64,000 nucleotides of DNA from Serratia proteamaculans (GTDB lineage: Bacteria > Pseudomonadota > Gammaproteobacteria > Enterobacterales > Enterobacteriaceae). The notes under the pieces are model-generated. The model was not told the DNA's origin and did no database searches. It saw only the letters and a list, made by a program, of their open reading frames with translations. The DNA is taken from NCBI RefSeq assembly GCF_008830365.1, contig NZ_WBKI01000002.1, positions 186,001 to 250,000 of the forward strand. The letters run 5' to 3'. Both the position numbers and the translations under genes were made by a program. The first letter of the stretch is position 1. Each line of letters begins with the position of its first letter. Shown piece by piece: positions 1-10,905 of this stretch.

Positions 1-765
1 GAATACCGGAATGCTGGTTTTGTTATGCGCTTTCAGCGCTTCAACCGCACCCATCGCCATCGCATCGTTATTGGCGATCACCACTTCAATTTTGTTGGCG
101 TTAGGGCCAGACAACCAGGCATCCATCTTGTCTTTGGCCTGAGCGGTGTCCCACATCGCGGTATCCATCTGCAGCGCCTGAGTCTTGATGCCGTTATCGT
201 TCAACGTTTTCACCACGTAAGTGGTGCGCGCTTCGGCATCCGGGTGACCCGGCTCGCCTTTCAGCAGCACGTACTGGATCTGGCCGTCTTTGTTCAGATC
301 CCAGTTCGGGTTAGCTTTCCAGTGTTTCTCGATCAGTTGGCCCTGGATCACCCCGGACTCTTTGGAGTCGGTCCCTACGTAATAGGCTTTGTCATAGCTG
401 TCCAGCGCTTTGCGGGAAGGCTCTTTGTTGTAGAACACGATCGGGATATCATTTCCGCGCGCCTTATCGATAATCACCGGAGCGGCGGCCGGGTCAACCA
501 GGTTGATCGCCAGCGCTTTAACGCCCTTGGCGATCAGCACGTCGATCTGATCGTTTTGTTTGGATTGGTCATTCTGCGAGTCATTCATCAGCAGGGTAAC
601 GTCCGGAGAGGCCTTGGCGTCTTTCTCGATTGCCTTGCGTACCACCGACATAAAGTTGTCGTCATATTTATAAATTGTGACGCCAATACGAGTGTCTGCA
701 TGTGCTGCGGCGCCAAACATCATGGCTGCGGCCGTCGCGGCCAGGGTGAAAACCTTCTTATTCAT
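1..765 (-). CDS. mglB: Galactose/methyl-galactoside periplasmic binding protein MglB (3' end outside window)
   Basis: Periplasmic substrate-binding component of the MglABC galactose/glucose ABC importer, also the galactose chemoreceptor ligand. The 255 codons present (of about 332) closely follow E. coli MglB: an N-terminal signal peptide MNKKVFTL...AHA, then the mature protein starting [15 protein letters not shown], with conserved stretches such as [25 protein letters not shown] and [16 protein letters not shown]. The start ATG (complement of 763-765) is preceded by GGAG at 7-nt spacing. The gene runs off the left edge, so mglA and mglC are expected outside. It is first in its operon, downstream of galS, and its promoter region carries CRP and galO sites. 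Identity is very secure; only the C-terminus is unseen. Confidence 0.97.
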   Translation of the reverse strand, partial: MNKKVFTLAATAAAMMFGAAAHADTRIGVTIYKYDDNFMSVVRKAIEKDAKASPDVTLLMNDSQNDQSKQNDQIDVLIAKGVKALAINLVDPAAAPVIIDKARGNDIPIVFYNKEPSRKALDSYDKAYYVGTDSKESGVIQGQLIEKHWKANPNWDLNKDGQIQYVLLKGEPGHPDAEARTTYVVKTLNDNGIKTQALQMDTAMWDTAQAKDKMDAWLSGPNANKIEVVIANNDAMAMGAVEALKAHNKTSIPVF

Positions 766-948
766 TGTGTGTCTCCGGTTTATGTAGGGTCTTGCTCGGT
801 ATTAGGCCAAAGGTAACCGGTGGTGAGTGCACAACCGGGCCTGGCAGTTTCCCTGTCATCCGTGAATCATGTTATTCCTGAAAAAGGTGGTGCCAGCGCG
901 AGGTAAAAAACAGCAGCGGCAAGTGCCTTTGCGCTGGAAAACGCCTAG

Positions 949-1009
949 AGCATAGACGGCGCGATGTTAATAATCTGTGAATTTTCTCACAGATTGAAAA
1001 CGGTTACAC
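949..1009 (-). promoter_or_regulatory. mglB promoter with CRP site and overlapping gal operator
   Basis: TGTGA-N6-TCACA at 976-991 is a perfect CRP core, with outer AAT/ATT symmetry. Partly overlapping it, 994-1009 matches the GalR/GalS operator consensus GTGNAANCGNTTNCAC at all but the first fixed base. Read on the minus strand, TATGCT (949-954) is a reasonable -10. A start near 942 would put the CRP centre (983.5) at about -41.5, a class II position as known for E. coli mgl. The sites are seen; the transcription start is inferred. Confidence 0.85.
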
Positions 1010-1021
1010 AAGATTAAATGT

Positions 1022-2062
1022 TCAGAGAGTGACCGCTGCCTCACTTTGCCACGGCGCCACAGAATGGCGACGAACCAGGGTAGGCATAAACAAATGACGG
1101 GCCTGCGGCTCCAGCCGGCCTGCCGCACCCAGCAAAGCCAGCTCGGTAGCCAGCGTCGCCATGGTAACAATGGGGTAGCGCACCGTGGTGAGCTTGGGGC
1201 TGGTATAGCGTGCGATGGGGATATCATCGAACCCCACCAGCGAGAAATGTTGCGGTACTGTGATACCGTTTTCTTTCAGCACCGCCATGGCACCGGCGGC
1301 CATGGCGTCGTTGTAGGCAAACACCGCACTCAAATGCAGGTTACGGCCGAGTAACTCGACCATGGCCGCTTCCCCGCCCTGCAGGTCCGGCGAACCGTAG
1401 GCGCGCCAGTTGTCCGGCGTGATCAGCCCTGCAGCGCCCATGGCCTGCGAGTAGCCCTGCTGGCGCAGCGGCCCGTCTTCGATCGGGTGATTGGAGCCCA
1501 GATAGCCGATACGCTGATGACCTTGCGACAACAGCAAGCGCATCGCCATCTCCGCGCCGCTGACGTTGTCCAGACCGACGCAGCGGTGCTCATAGCCGGC
1601 AATAATACGGTTGATCAACACCATGCCCGGTACCTGATCGAGAAAGGTCATCAGCTCGGCATCACACAACGTTTTAGCATGAACAATCAAGGCATTACAG
1701 CGCTGGCGAATCAGCACCTCGATAGCGTGACGCTCTTTATCCGCCTGGTGATAACTGTTACCGATCAGCAGATATTTGTGGTGTTGCTGCGCCACGGTGT
1801 CTACCGCTTTCACCAGCGCACCAAAGAAGGGATCGGAGACATCCATCACCACCACCCCGAGGGTATCGCTGCTCTGCGTGGCCAGCGCCTGCGCATTGGC
1901 ATTGGGCCGATAACCCAGTTCAGCCACCGCCTTCAGCACCTGTTCACGCGTCTCTTTACTGGTCAGGGCGCTGTGATTCAGCACGCGGGAGACGGTCGCT
2001 ACGGACACGCCCGCACGCTTCGCCACGTCGCGAATGGTGGTTGGGTGAACAGAGGAGGTCAT
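1022..2062 (-). CDS. galS: Galactose isorepressor GalS (LacI family)
   Basis: LacI/GalR-family repressor of the mgl and gal genes. The N-terminal helix-turn-helix (residues about 8-30: [20 protein letters not shown]) is followed by a periplasmic-binding-protein-like sensor domain with the GalS signatures [20 protein letters not shown] and [21 protein letters not shown]. It is 346 aa, as expected for the family. The start ATG has AGGA at about 6-nt spacing. It lies directly upstream of mglB in the same orientation, as in E. coli (galS-mglBAC), which separates it from GalR. A gal operator and CRP site upstream suggest autoregulation. Confidence 0.95.
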   Translation of the reverse strand: MTSSVHPTTIRDVAKRAGVSVATVSRVLNHSALTSKETREQVLKAVAELGYRPNANAQALATQSSDTLGVVVMDVSDPFFGALVKAVDTVAQQHHKYLLIGNSYHQADKERHAIEVLIRQRCNALIVHAKTLCDAELMTFLDQVPGMVLINRIIAGYEHRCVGLDNVSGAEMAMRLLLSQGHQRIGYLGSNHPIEDGPLRQQGYSQAMGAAGLITPDNWRAYGSPDLQGGEAAMVELLGRNLHLSAVFAYNDAMAAGAMAVLKENGITVPQHFSLVGFDDIPIARYTSPKLTTVRYPIVTMATLATELALLGAAGRLEPQARHLFMPTLVRRHSVAPWQSEAAVTL

Positions 2063-2127
2063 GAAAGATCCTGAGGTCGGGGTAGTTAACAGTGGCGCTA
2101 TCCTACCCCGTTTGTCATCCTCCTCTG

Positions 2128-2162
2128 CGTGAATTACGTCACAGGAAAGAAAACGTTTACAT
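2128..2162 (-). promoter_or_regulatory. galS upstream CRP site and gal operator
   Basis: CGTGA-N6-TCACA (2128-2143) is a one-mismatch CRP core. Immediately adjacent, 2147-2162 (AAGAAAACGTTTACAT) matches 9 of the 12 fixed positions of the GalR/GalS operator consensus. The pair repeats the arrangement in front of mglB and lies between yeiB and galS, so GalS likely autoregulates with CRP activation. Binding is inferred. Confidence 0.7.
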
Positions 2163-2191
2163 ACATTTTTTTAACCTACCTGCGCCAAATC

Positions 2192-3373
2192 TCAATTCAG
2201 CGCTCTTGGCTCGGTCTTGCCGGCGGCCAGGTGGGTCAATTTGCGCCACAGCCATTCCACTGGGCCCTGGGTGAAATAATTCAGCCACAGGTTAGAAAAC
2301 AACAGGTTAGCCAACCAGACCAATGGAACGAACGCCAACAGCTGCAGGCGGTCAAACTGTTGGTACAGGCCGAAGCGATAGAACAGCGTGGTGCAGATCA
2401 GCGTTTGCAGCAGATAATTGCTCAGCGCCATACGCCCGACCTGCGTCAGCCAATGCCCGATGCGCAGGCGCGACAGCGTTGGCCAGAAACCGTAGCACAG
2501 CGCCAGATAGCCCATAGCCTGCAGCGGTGCACCCAGTTCACGCGGCACCTGCAATAAAAAACCGCTCCAGCGGTAGTCCCAGTGAAGATGCCATTGCAAC
2601 GCCACTGCCGGCAGTTGGATCAGCAATGAAAGCGGTATCAGCCAGGCGGCCTGACGGCGGTAATAACCCGGTGAATAGGTGCCACGCAGCCAGCCACTGC
2701 GCATCAGCCCGGCACCAAACAGCATCAGTCCCGCCAACTCCCAACCGTATTGCGCGCCAATCGCCAACAGGCTGGAAGAGAGCAGATCGGTGCGGCTCCG
2801 CCAGGCCTCCATACCGCCCTGCAGCTTCCAGAATTTTTCATACTGCAGTTCCGCCACCCCAGGCTGCCAGAAACCACCCGGTTCACCGTGCGATATAAAG
2901 CCCAGTAACAGCAGGACCCCGACACCGATCAGGTATAGCACCACGCCGGTTTTCAACAGTTGATAGGTTTCTTTGGCCTCGCGGATCATTCGCCAGCACA
3001 CCAACCCGATCAAACCGTAAGCCAGCAGGATGTCACCGTCCCAGAGGAAAATAGCGTGTGCCAGACCAAACAGCACCAGCCACGACAGCCGCGCGCGTAT
3101 CCAGCCCTTGCCGCGACGCAGCAACATCTGCAAACCTGCACCAAGCAACAGTGCAAACATCGCCAGGAACTTGGCCTGAGCGAAAATATCCAGCAGCGCC
3201 CAGGTCCAGGCATCTCGTGACGACGGTACCCCCAGATAGGCTGGATTCAGGTAGGCCGCCTTCGGCAGGCCAAAGGCGCTGATATTCAGCAGCAGAATGC
3301 CAAGAATGGCGATACCGCGCACACAGTCCAGAGTGGCGATGCGCGGCAGCGGTGTGGTCGAAGTGTTGTTCAT
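2192..3373 (-). CDS. yeiB: YeiB-like DUF418 inner-membrane protein
   Basis: 393-aa polytopic membrane protein of the DUF418/YeiB family, whose function is not established. Multiple hydrophobic segments run through the protein, starting at about residue 20 (GIAILGILLLNIS). The family-typical N-terminus PRIATLDCVRGIAILGI and the C-terminal segment with GRMALSNYLLQT are both present. Position between folE and galS is the same as E. coli yeiB, supporting orthology. The start ATG (complement of 3371-3373) lacks a strong Shine-Dalgarno sequence. A terminator-like hairpin separates it from folE, so it may have its own promoter. The role (transport or envelope) is unknown. Confidence 0.9.
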   Translation of the reverse strand: MNNTSTTPLPRIATLDCVRGIAILGILLLNISAFGLPKAAYLNPAYLGVPSSRDAWTWALLDIFAQAKFLAMFALLLGAGLQMLLRRGKGWIRARLSWLVLFGLAHAIFLWDGDILLAYGLIGLVCWRMIREAKETYQLLKTGVVLYLIGVGVLLLLGFISHGEPGGFWQPGVAELQYEKFWKLQGGMEAWRSRTDLLSSSLLAIGAQYGWELAGLMLFGAGLMRSGWLRGTYSPGYYRRQAAWLIPLSLLIQLPAVALQWHLHWDYRWSGFLLQVPRELGAPLQAMGYLALCYGFWPTLSRLRIGHWLTQVGRMALSNYLLQTLICTTLFYRFGLYQQFDRLQLLAFVPLVWLANLLFSNLWLNYFTQGPVEWLWRKLTHLAAGKTEPRALN

Positions 3374-3396
3374 TATTTTACCGCTGTATTCCGGTC

Positions 3397-3430
3397 ATTA
3401 AAAAGGCGCCCGCAGGCGCCTGTTTTTTTA
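3397..3430 (-). terminator. Intrinsic terminator downstream of folE
   Basis: GGCGCC-CGCA-GGCGCC stem (3405-3420) flanked by an A-run and a T-run (TTTTTTT at 3423-3429). It sits just past the folE stop. The symmetrical A/T flanks give it bidirectional potential, but on the minus strand it would end folE. Confidence 0.75.
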
Positions 3431-3440
3431 TCACTCACCA

Positions 3441-4106
3441 TCACCCCTGGTGATGTCGCACCGCGCGCAGAAATTCCTGGCGAGTGTTCTGGCTGGACTT
3501 GAACAGCCCACCCAGCGAGGTGGTGGTGGTCGCGCTGGTCGCGTCGCGGATACCGCGCGCCTTAACACAATAATGGACCGCATCGATAGATACCGCCACG
3601 TTATTGGTGCCCAGCAGAGTTTGTAATGCCACCAGGATCTGCTGAGTCAAACGCTCCTGCACCTGTGGGCGCTGGGAGAAGAACTGCACGATACGGTTGA
3701 TCTTCGACAGGCCGATCACCGCATCTTTCGGGATATAGGCCACGGTCGCCTTGCCATCTATGGTGACGAAGTGGTGCTCACAGGTACTGGTCAGGGTAAT
3801 GTCGCGCACCGTCACCATTTCATCCACCTTCATCTTGTTTTCGATGACGGTGATTTTTGGGAAATTAGCGTAGTCCAGACCAGAGAAAATCTCATCAACA
3901 TACATTTTGGCGATACGGTGTGGGGTTTCCGCCAGGCTATCGTCGGACAGATCGAGATTAAGCAGCTGCATGATTTCCGTCATGTGCTCTTTAATACGGC
4001 GCTTGCGCGTCTCGCGATCCAGCACTTCACCACGCAACGGGGTTTCCAGGCCACGCTCTTCGAGCGCCGCGTGAACCAGTACAGCTTCTTTACTTAATGA
4101 TGTCAT
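3441..4106 (-). CDS. folE: GTP cyclohydrolase I (FolE)
   Basis: Converts GTP to 7,8-dihydroneopterin triphosphate and formate, the first step of tetrahydrofolate synthesis in the cytoplasm. 221 aa, essentially the E. coli length. Diagnostic motifs are present: [10 protein letters not shown] (zinc ligands Cys and His, about residues 109-114), [22 protein letters not shown] (GTP binding) and [14 protein letters not shown] with the third zinc ligand Cys. Start is the ATG at the complement of 4104-4106. Flanked by yeiB as in E. coli. No deviation from the family seen. Confidence 0.97.
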   Translation of the reverse strand: MTSLSKEAVLVHAALEERGLETPLRGEVLDRETRKRRIKEHMTEIMQLLNLDLSDDSLAETPHRIAKMYVDEIFSGLDYANFPKITVIENKMKVDEMVTVRDITLTSTCEHHFVTIDGKATVAYIPKDAVIGLSKINRIVQFFSQRPQVQERLTQQILVALQTLLGTNNVAVSIDAVHYCVKARGIRDATSATTTTSLGGLFKSSQNTRQEFLRAVRHHQG

Positions 4107-4231
4107 TTCATCTCTCCAACGGACTGGAACTCACCCCTCCGGCTGCTTTACCGAGCAGACGGGCGAATTGCATACTCTCCTGACGACAGAAGTTTCCGTC
4201 ATTAATAACGTGAACCCGGTCAAGATTTTGA

Positions 4232-4256
4232 CCCCACTCTAGATGAGAGTGAGGGG
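4232..4256 (-). terminator. Hairpin downstream of the MFS gene
   Basis: CCCCACTCT-AGATG-AGAGTG-A-GGGG forms a stem of about ten pairs with one bulged base between the folE start and the MFS stop. No convincing U-run follows on the minus strand, so termination is possible but not strong. Confidence 0.35.
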
Positions 4257-4353
4257 ATTATCCAGTGATTGTGCTTCATCAGCAGTTGAAATATTCGCAT
4301 TTAGCACAATCAGGCCCGCTGCGGCTATTCCACGTTTTTTGTACGGAATTTAA

Positions 4354-5511
4354 TCACAACGACGTCGGTTTTCGTGCCTGCTCACGCGCCGGCGTATTCA
4401 CCACCAGCAGTCCGGCGACAATCAGGCCAGCCACAGCAACATATAACGCCGGTTCCAACCTATGGGTCAGGGCCGTTGACAGCGCCGACAGCGTAGGGCC
4501 AACCAACTGACCCACGGCATAACCCGTAGTCAACAATCCCGCCATATAGCGCGCATGGTTGGGTGCCAGTTCCCTGCCGTGCTGGATCGACAACTGCACC
4601 ACACTGAGGAAACCACCACCGGTCAACAATGCCCCCAGCGCCAGCCCGGCCACCCCCGGGACGATTTCCGCGCTCAAGACTCCTAACGCCTGTACCCACA
4701 GGGTAATGGCCAGACGGGTTTGGGTGGTCAGCTTGTGGCGGGTCAGGATACCGATAACAATCCCCAATACCGCCGCCCCACCGAAGATCGGCCAGACAAA
4801 TTGCGCGAACACGCTGCCGGGAAAACGTGCGGCGGCCATTTGCGACAAAAAGGTGGCCGGCAGAATATAGCCAAAGCCCGCCAGACTGTAGCTCCACACC
4901 AGCCGCTTCAGCGCCGGGGTCAGCAACAGTGGCTCCGGAGCCACATCCGGACGATGTAATTCACCGGCCTTCGGCAGGTTAATGCTGATTGCACCAATCA
5001 ATACCAGCGCCAGCACGCCGTACACCAGCCAGGCCTGAGACGCCGTCAGCGCCAGGCTGTGAATGCCAACCGCCAGCATACCGCTGATAAAAATCCCGGC
5101 CCCCGGCCCCGCGAAGACCGCCGCACTGAGAGCCGGACGACCATAATGTGCCAGCCGCTCATTGGTCCAGGCCGCCACCAGCACCATCGCCCAGCCGCTG
5201 GCCCAACCAATCAGGAAACGCACGACACCGTGCCACCATTCGCCCTGCACCCAGGCAGAAAGCAACGTCAACATGACCGCGCCCCACACGCCCAGCCACA
5301 GCCGACGCTCGACATGCTGACTGGCCCGCATCGCGTCATAGGCACCGCACAGATAGCCCAGGTAGTTGATGGCCGCCACCAGCCCGGCACCGGTCAGGGT
5401 AAACTGGTGCTCGGCAATCATCAGCGGCACCTGCGGGGTAAAGGCGAAGCGGCCAATCCCCATGGCTACGATCAACGCAATAAAGCCGCTCAGGGCAATT
5501 CTTAAGGCCAT
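4354..5511 (-). CDS. YbfB/YjiJ-family MFS transporter
   Basis: Twelve-helix major facilitator of the YbfB/YjiJ family (385 aa), inferred from the N-terminal ALRIALSGFIALIVAMGIGR followed by FTPQVPLM and the conserved INYLGYLCGAY. The substrate is unknown. I chose the ATG at the complement of 5509-5511 because the longer reading frame upstream would overlap the divergent LysR gene and encodes non-membrane, low-quality sequence. It is divergent from the LysR regulator, with a 106-bp shared intergenic region, the usual arrangement for a regulator and its target. Confidence 0.85.
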   Translation of the reverse strand: MALRIALSGFIALIVAMGIGRFAFTPQVPLMIAEHQFTLTGAGLVAAINYLGYLCGAYDAMRASQHVERRLWLGVWGAVMLTLLSAWVQGEWWHGVVRFLIGWASGWAMVLVAAWTNERLAHYGRPALSAAVFAGPGAGIFISGMLAVGIHSLALTASQAWLVYGVLALVLIGAISINLPKAGELHRPDVAPEPLLLTPALKRLVWSYSLAGFGYILPATFLSQMAAARFPGSVFAQFVWPIFGGAAVLGIVIGILTRHKLTTQTRLAITLWVQALGVLSAEIVPGVAGLALGALLTGGGFLSVVQLSIQHGRELAPNHARYMAGLLTTGYAVGQLVGPTLSALSTALTHRLEPALYVAVAGLIVAGLLVVNTPAREQARKPTSL

Positions 5512-5617
5512 GTAGAGTTTCCAGACTGTTAAAAGAAAGTTGCCAGTATCATGCCGCAGTATTACACTCACAAAAACTGAATAATACTCACCAAGTTCAT
5601 CACGAAAAGAGAAGATA

Positions 5618-6535
5618 ATGGATCTGACCCAGCTCCGCATGTTCTGTAGCGTCGCCGAAACCGGCTCCGTTGCCCGTGCTGCCGAGCAACTGCACCGCGT
5701 ACCCTCTAATCTGACCACCCGCCTGCGTCAGCTTGAACAGGAACTGGGCACCGATCTGTTCATTCGCGAAAAACAGCGCCTGCGCCTTTCGCCGATGGGC
5801 CATAATTTTCTCTGCTACGCCAACCGTATTTTGGCGCTGAGCGAAGAAGCCATGAGTATCACCCATGCCGGTGAGCCGGCAGGCAACTTCGCTATCGGTT
5901 CGATGGAAAGCACCGCCGCCACCCGTTTACCCACTTTGCTGGCGGCCTATCACCAACGCTTCTCACAGGTGTCGCTATCGCTGACCACCGGTACCTCCGG
6001 CGAGATCACCGAACGGGTACGCGCCGGTACGTTGGCAGCGGCGCTGGTCGACGGGCCGGTGCAATATGACGAACTCAACGGCTGCATCGCCTTCCCCGAG
6101 CATATGGTAGTGATCTCCTGCCTCGATCACCTGCCGATCCATAGCGCCAAAGACGCCAAGGGCGAAACGCTGTTTGCCTTCCGCGCCAGTTGTTCTTATC
6201 GCCTGCGGCTGGAATCCTGGTTCAAGCGCGAAGGCGTGCTGCCGGGTCAGGTGATGGAAATTCAGTCCTACCACGCCATGCTGGCCTGTGTCGCCAGCGG
6301 TGCCGGGCTGGCGATGATCCCGCATTCGGTGCTTAGCCTGCTGCCAGGCCATGAGCGAGTGAAAGTACATACCCTGCCGGATGACATAGCCCAAACCGCC
6401 ACCTGGCTATTGTGGCGACGGGATGCCTTTGGCCCGAACGTGCGTGCCCTGAAAGAATTAATTATTGAACAGGCGGAAACCCTCGCGGTTGAAAATACTG
6501 CCTACGACTTACCAGATGCTATCGACATAGCCTGA
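5618..6535 (+). CDS. LysR-family regulator (PtrR/YneJ-like)
   Basis: 305-aa LysR-type transcriptional regulator. The winged helix-turn-helix covers about residues 1-60 (MDLTQLRMFCSVAETGSVARAAEQL, HRVPSNLTTRLRQLEQELG); the rest is a periplasmic-binding-like effector domain. The HRVPSNLTTRxRQLE segment and FRASCSYRxxxESWF resemble the PtrR (YneJ) subgroup of putrescine-related regulators as I recall it; assignment to that subgroup is moderate. It is divergent from an MFS transporter and 24 bp upstream of frmA in the same direction, so it may control either or both. No CsoR/FrmR-type formaldehyde repressor is present here. Confidence 0.85.
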   Translation: MDLTQLRMFCSVAETGSVARAAEQLHRVPSNLTTRLRQLEQELGTDLFIREKQRLRLSPMGHNFLCYANRILALSEEAMSITHAGEPAGNFAIGSMESTAATRLPTLLAAYHQRFSQVSLSLTTGTSGEITERVRAGTLAAALVDGPVQYDELNGCIAFPEHMVVISCLDHLPIHSAKDAKGETLFAFRASCSYRLRLESWFKREGVLPGQVMEIQSYHAMLACVASGAGLAMIPHSVLSLLPGHERVKVHTLPDDIAQTATWLLWRRDAFGPNVRALKELIIEQAETLAVENTAYDLPDAIDIA

Positions 6536-7690
<1,155 letters not shown>

Positions 7691-7704
7691 GCCAGGAGGC
7701 AGAG

Positions 7705-8547
7705 ATGACCTTGTCATTAGAACTTCTCGAAGAGCACCGTATGTTCGGCGGCTGGCAACAGCGTTATCGCCATGCGGCGCAGAGCCTGAATTGCAACATG
7801 ACTTTCAGCATCTATCTGCCGCCACCGCGCGATGATAACCCGCCGCCGGTGCTGTACTGGCTGTCGGGGCTGACCTGCAATGATGAAAACTTCACGCTGA
7901 AGGCCGGTGCGCAGCGTATCGCCGCCGAGCTGGGGCTGGTGCTGGTGATGGCCGACACCAGCCCTCGTGGCGACGATGTGCCGAACGATGAAGGCTACGA
8001 CCTGGGTCAGGGGGCTGGCTTCTACTTGAATGCCACCCAGGCCCCCTGGGACAAGCACTTTCGCATGTACGACTACATCAGCGATGAGTTGCCGACGTTG
8101 ATCCATCAGCATTTCAGCGTCAGCGATCGTCAGTCGATCTTCGGTCACTCAATGGGCGGCCACGGCGCACTGGTGATGGCATTCCGTAATCCACAGCGTT
8201 TCCGTTCGGTGTCGGCATTCGCGCCCATCGTTAACCCCTGCCAGGTGCCATGGGGGCGTAAAGCCTTCGCCGCCTATTTGGGTAGCGACGAAAGCCAATG
8301 GCTGCAATATGACAGTTGCCACCTGCTGGCCAACGGCGCGGAAAAAATGCCGGTGCTGGTGGATCAGGGTGATGACGATCAGTTCCTGGCGGATCAACTG
8401 CAACCGGCGAAGCTGGCCGAGCTGGCCCGCCAGCGCGACTGGCCGCTAACCCTGCGCATTCAGCCGGGTTATGACCACAGCTACTTCACCATCGCCAGCT
8501 TTATCGAAGACCACCTGCGCTTCCACGCCGAACATCTGTTCCGTTGA
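7705..8547 (+). CDS. frmB: S-formylglutathione hydrolase
   Basis: Serine hydrolase (esterase D family) splitting S-formylglutathione into formate and glutathione. 280 aa. The nucleophile elbow [11 protein letters not shown], the oxyanion segment [13 protein letters not shown] and a C-terminal [14 protein letters not shown] carrying the catalytic His are all visible. A strong AGGAGG ribosome-binding site precedes the ATG. It is the second gene of the frmAB operon; with FrmA it completes the glutathione-dependent formaldehyde pathway. Confidence 0.96.
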   Translation: MTLSLELLEEHRMFGGWQQRYRHAAQSLNCNMTFSIYLPPPRDDNPPPVLYWLSGLTCNDENFTLKAGAQRIAAELGLVLVMADTSPRGDDVPNDEGYDLGQGAGFYLNATQAPWDKHFRMYDYISDELPTLIHQHFSVSDRQSIFGHSMGGHGALVMAFRNPQRFRSVSAFAPIVNPCQVPWGRKAFAAYLGSDESQWLQYDSCHLLANGAEKMPVLVDQGDDDQFLADQLQPAKLAELARQRDWPLTLRIQPGYDHSYFTIASFIEDHLRFHAEHLFR

Positions 8548-8554
8548 TCGGCCC

Positions 8555-8589
8555 TAACCGCTTGCATTGGCAAGCATTGCAAGCGGTTA
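8555..8589 (+). terminator. Hairpin after frmB
   Basis: AACCGCTTGCA and TGCAAGCGGTT form an 11-bp perfect stem with a 12-nt loop immediately after the frmB stop. There is no T-run, so it may stabilise the 3' end rather than terminate. Confidence 0.45.
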
Positions 8590-8611
8590 TTCCTCCCGAT
8601 AACACTCTCAG

Positions 8612-8806
8612 TTAACGCTCTCGGCCAGTGAACCAATAATAAACATCTTCAAACCAGGTTAATAAGGCTTTGGTGCCGATCACTGTAATCACCGCGATTG
8701 CAACATCCACATAACTATGACAGGGTTCCATAATTAGCAGTGATGAATGCTCGATTAAAGAGAATGAAATAAATATCCACAGGGCTATAATAATGCAGTC
8801 TTTCAT
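8612..8806 (-). CDS. Small hypothetical membrane protein
   Basis: 64-codon frame with two hydrophobic stretches (IIIALWIFISFSLI and a segment around VDVAIAVITVIG) and a charged C-terminus ending GRER. No family recognised. The Shine-Dalgarno signal is weak. It lies between convergent frmB and gsiD in lower-GC DNA and has no overlapping alternative gene. Coding status is uncertain; it is listed because its composition is plausible for a small inner-membrane protein. Confidence 0.45.
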   Translation of the reverse strand: MKDCIIIALWIFISFSLIEHSSLLIMEPCHSYVDVAIAVITVIGTKALLTWFEDVYYWFTGRER

Positions 8807-9016
8807 TTACACATCCATGTAAGAAATCAAAAGAACACTAAGGAAAACAAGATAAAACCACTCAATTTTAAATAAAAATAACCATTAATTATGATTACAT
8901 GACTAACACAATAATTAGGTGAACGTATTCGGTTTAATTACCGAACACGTTAAAGTGCCAAAGTTAATTAAGCGATTAATACCCCGTATATTAACCGCTA
9001 TTAATTTAACTTTATT

Positions 9017-9925
9017 CTACCCCTTTAATTTCGGATCCAGCGCGTCACGCAGCCCGTCGCCTAGCAGGTTGAACGCCAGTACAGTGATAAATATCGCCAG
9101 GCTGGGGAAGATCGCCACGTGCGGTGCAATCACCATATCCGCCCGCGCCTCATTGAGCATCGCGCCCCACTCCGGTGTCGGCGGCTGCGCGCCCAGACCG
9201 AGAAATGACAGGCTGGCGGCGGTGATGATCGAGGTGCCGATACGCATGGTAAAATACACCACAATTGACGAAATCGTCCCCGGCAGAATATGCCGCAGGA
9301 TGATGGTCCAGTCGGACGCACCGATGCTGCGCGCCGACTCGATATAAGTCAGGTGCTTCAGTACCAGCGTATTGCCGCGCACCAGCCGGGCAAACGCCGG
9401 GATGCTGAAAATCGCGACCGCGATGATCACGTTGGACATACCGCTACCCATAATCGCCACCACGCCAATCGCCAGCAAAATGCCGGGAAAGGCGAACAGC
9501 ACGTCACAGATTCGCATGGTGATACGATCCCACCAGCCTTCGTAATAACCGGCCAGCAGCCCCAATAGCGTGCCGATCAGCCCGCCGACCAGCACCGAGA
9601 ACACCCCGGCGGCCAATGAAATGCGGGTGCCCATCAGAATGCGACTGAAAATATCCCGGCCAAGCGAATCCACACCCAGCCAGTGCACCAGCGAAGGCCC
9701 CTCGTTCAGACGGTCATAATCAAAGTAGTTTTCCGCATCAAATGGCACCAGATATGGTGCCAACAGCGCGGCGACCACCAGCAACAGCACCAACAGCCCG
9801 GCGACCAGGGCCACGCGTTGTTGGCGGAACCGCCGCCAGAACTCATGCCAAGGTGTGCGAACCGCGTTAGGGTTGATCGTCGGCATCGCCTTCAATGCGG
9901 CGTTGCGTCGCCAATACTTAATCAT
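9017..9925 (-). CDS. gsiD: Glutathione ABC transporter permease GsiD
   Basis: Inner-membrane permease of the GsiABCD dipeptide-type (Dpp/Opp family) importer for glutathione. 302 aa, one residue shorter than E. coli GsiD, with very similar sequence. The cytoplasmic N-terminal [14 protein letters not shown] is followed by membrane segments and the permease signature EAA loop ([21 protein letters not shown]). The C-terminal [20 protein letters not shown] is typical. It is the last gene of the operon, 9 bp after gsiC. Confidence 0.95.
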   Translation of the reverse strand: MIKYWRRNAALKAMPTINPNAVRTPWHEFWRRFRQQRVALVAGLLVLLLVVAALLAPYLVPFDAENYFDYDRLNEGPSLVHWLGVDSLGRDIFSRILMGTRISLAAGVFSVLVGGLIGTLLGLLAGYYEGWWDRITMRICDVLFAFPGILLAIGVVAIMGSGMSNVIIAVAIFSIPAFARLVRGNTLVLKHLTYIESARSIGASDWTIILRHILPGTISSIVVYFTMRIGTSIITAASLSFLGLGAQPPTPEWGAMLNEARADMVIAPHVAIFPSLAIFITVLAFNLLGDGLRDALDPKLKG

Positions 9926-9934
9926 CCAGCGCCC

Positions 9935-10855
9935 TCATTTGTAGCGTATCGCCGGGTTAATTGCCGCATACAGCAGGTCCACCAACAGGTTAATCAGAAT
10001 GAACTCCAGCGAGAACAGCAAGACTTCGGCCTGGATCACAGGGTAGTCACGCATCTCCACCGAGTCGACCAGCAGCCTGCCCAGCCCCGGCCAGTTGAAC
10101 ACCTTCTCCACCACGATCGAGCCGCCGAGCAAAAAGCCAAATTGCAATCCCATCATGGTGACGACCGGGATCATCGCGTTACGCAGGCCGTGTTTCACCA
10201 CCACCATGGTTTCCCGTACGCCCTTGGCGCGCGCGGTACGCATGTAGTCTTCCTGCAGCACTTCGACGAATGAAGCACGGGTAAAACGCGCCATTACCGC
10301 TGCCACCGCCGCTCCCAGCGTGATCGAGGGCAGAATATAGTGCCGCCAGCTGTCGGCCCCCACCGTCGGCAACCAGCCAAGGTTGACGGAGAATACCTGC
10401 ATCAACAGCATGCCAAGCGCAAAAGCGGGGAATGAGATGCCGGAAACCGCTAACGTCATGCCGAGGCGGTCTGGCCAGCGGTTACGCCAGACGGCAGACA
10501 CCATACCGATGCCCATACCGAAGATCGTCGCCCACAGCATGCTGGTCAAGGTCAGCCACAGGGTCGGCAGAAAGCGCGAGCCAATCTCTTCGCTTACCGG
10601 GCGTTTGGAGACCATTGAGGTGCCAAAATCCCCCTGCAGCGCATTGACAAAAAAGTGCACGAACTGCTGCGGCAGCGGCTTGTCGAGCCCCAGATCCTTG
10701 CGTACCAGTTGCACCACTGCCTCGTCGGCCTCCGGCCCTGCCGCCAACCGCGCCGGATCGCCAGGCAACATATGGACGAACAGAAACACCAGCACCGCGA
10801 CAATCAGCAGCGTCGGGATCAACCCCAGCAGTCGTTTCAGAAAATAATTAAGCAT
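9935..10855 (-). CDS. gsiC: Glutathione ABC transporter permease GsiC
   Basis: 306-aa DppB-type permease partner of GsiD. N-terminal [26 protein letters not shown] membrane anchor, [28 protein letters not shown] loop, and C-terminal [17 protein letters not shown] match the family. It lies between gsiB and gsiD on the minus strand; a GC hairpin occupies the 50-bp gap to gsiB. Confidence 0.95.
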   Translation of the reverse strand: MLNYFLKRLLGLIPTLLIVAVLVFLFVHMLPGDPARLAAGPEADEAVVQLVRKDLGLDKPLPQQFVHFFVNALQGDFGTSMVSKRPVSEEIGSRFLPTLWLTLTSMLWATIFGMGIGMVSAVWRNRWPDRLGMTLAVSGISFPAFALGMLLMQVFSVNLGWLPTVGADSWRHYILPSITLGAAVAAVMARFTRASFVEVLQEDYMRTARAKGVRETMVVVKHGLRNAMIPVVTMMGLQFGFLLGGSIVVEKVFNWPGLGRLLVDSVEMRDYPVIQAEVLLFSLEFILINLLVDLLYAAINPAIRYK

Positions 10856-10873
10856 CTCGGGTGAGTCCCCTCA

Positions 10874-10896
10874 CCCCGCCCTCAATGAGAGCGGGG
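10874..10896 (-). other. Intercistronic hairpin between gsiB and gsiC
   Basis: CCCCGC (10874-10879) pairs with GCGGGG (10891-10896), extended by an inner CTC/GAG pair, and no U-run follows. Such hairpins after the binding-protein gene of ABC importer operons often protect the upstream message, which would favour GsiB over the permeases. That role is inferred. Confidence 0.5.
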
Positions 10897-10905
10897 ATTG
10901 GCGCC

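Noticed and set aside
25-816. 263-codon plus-strand frame at the window start
   Set aside because: It is the antisense of mglB, which is recognised residue by residue on the minus strand.
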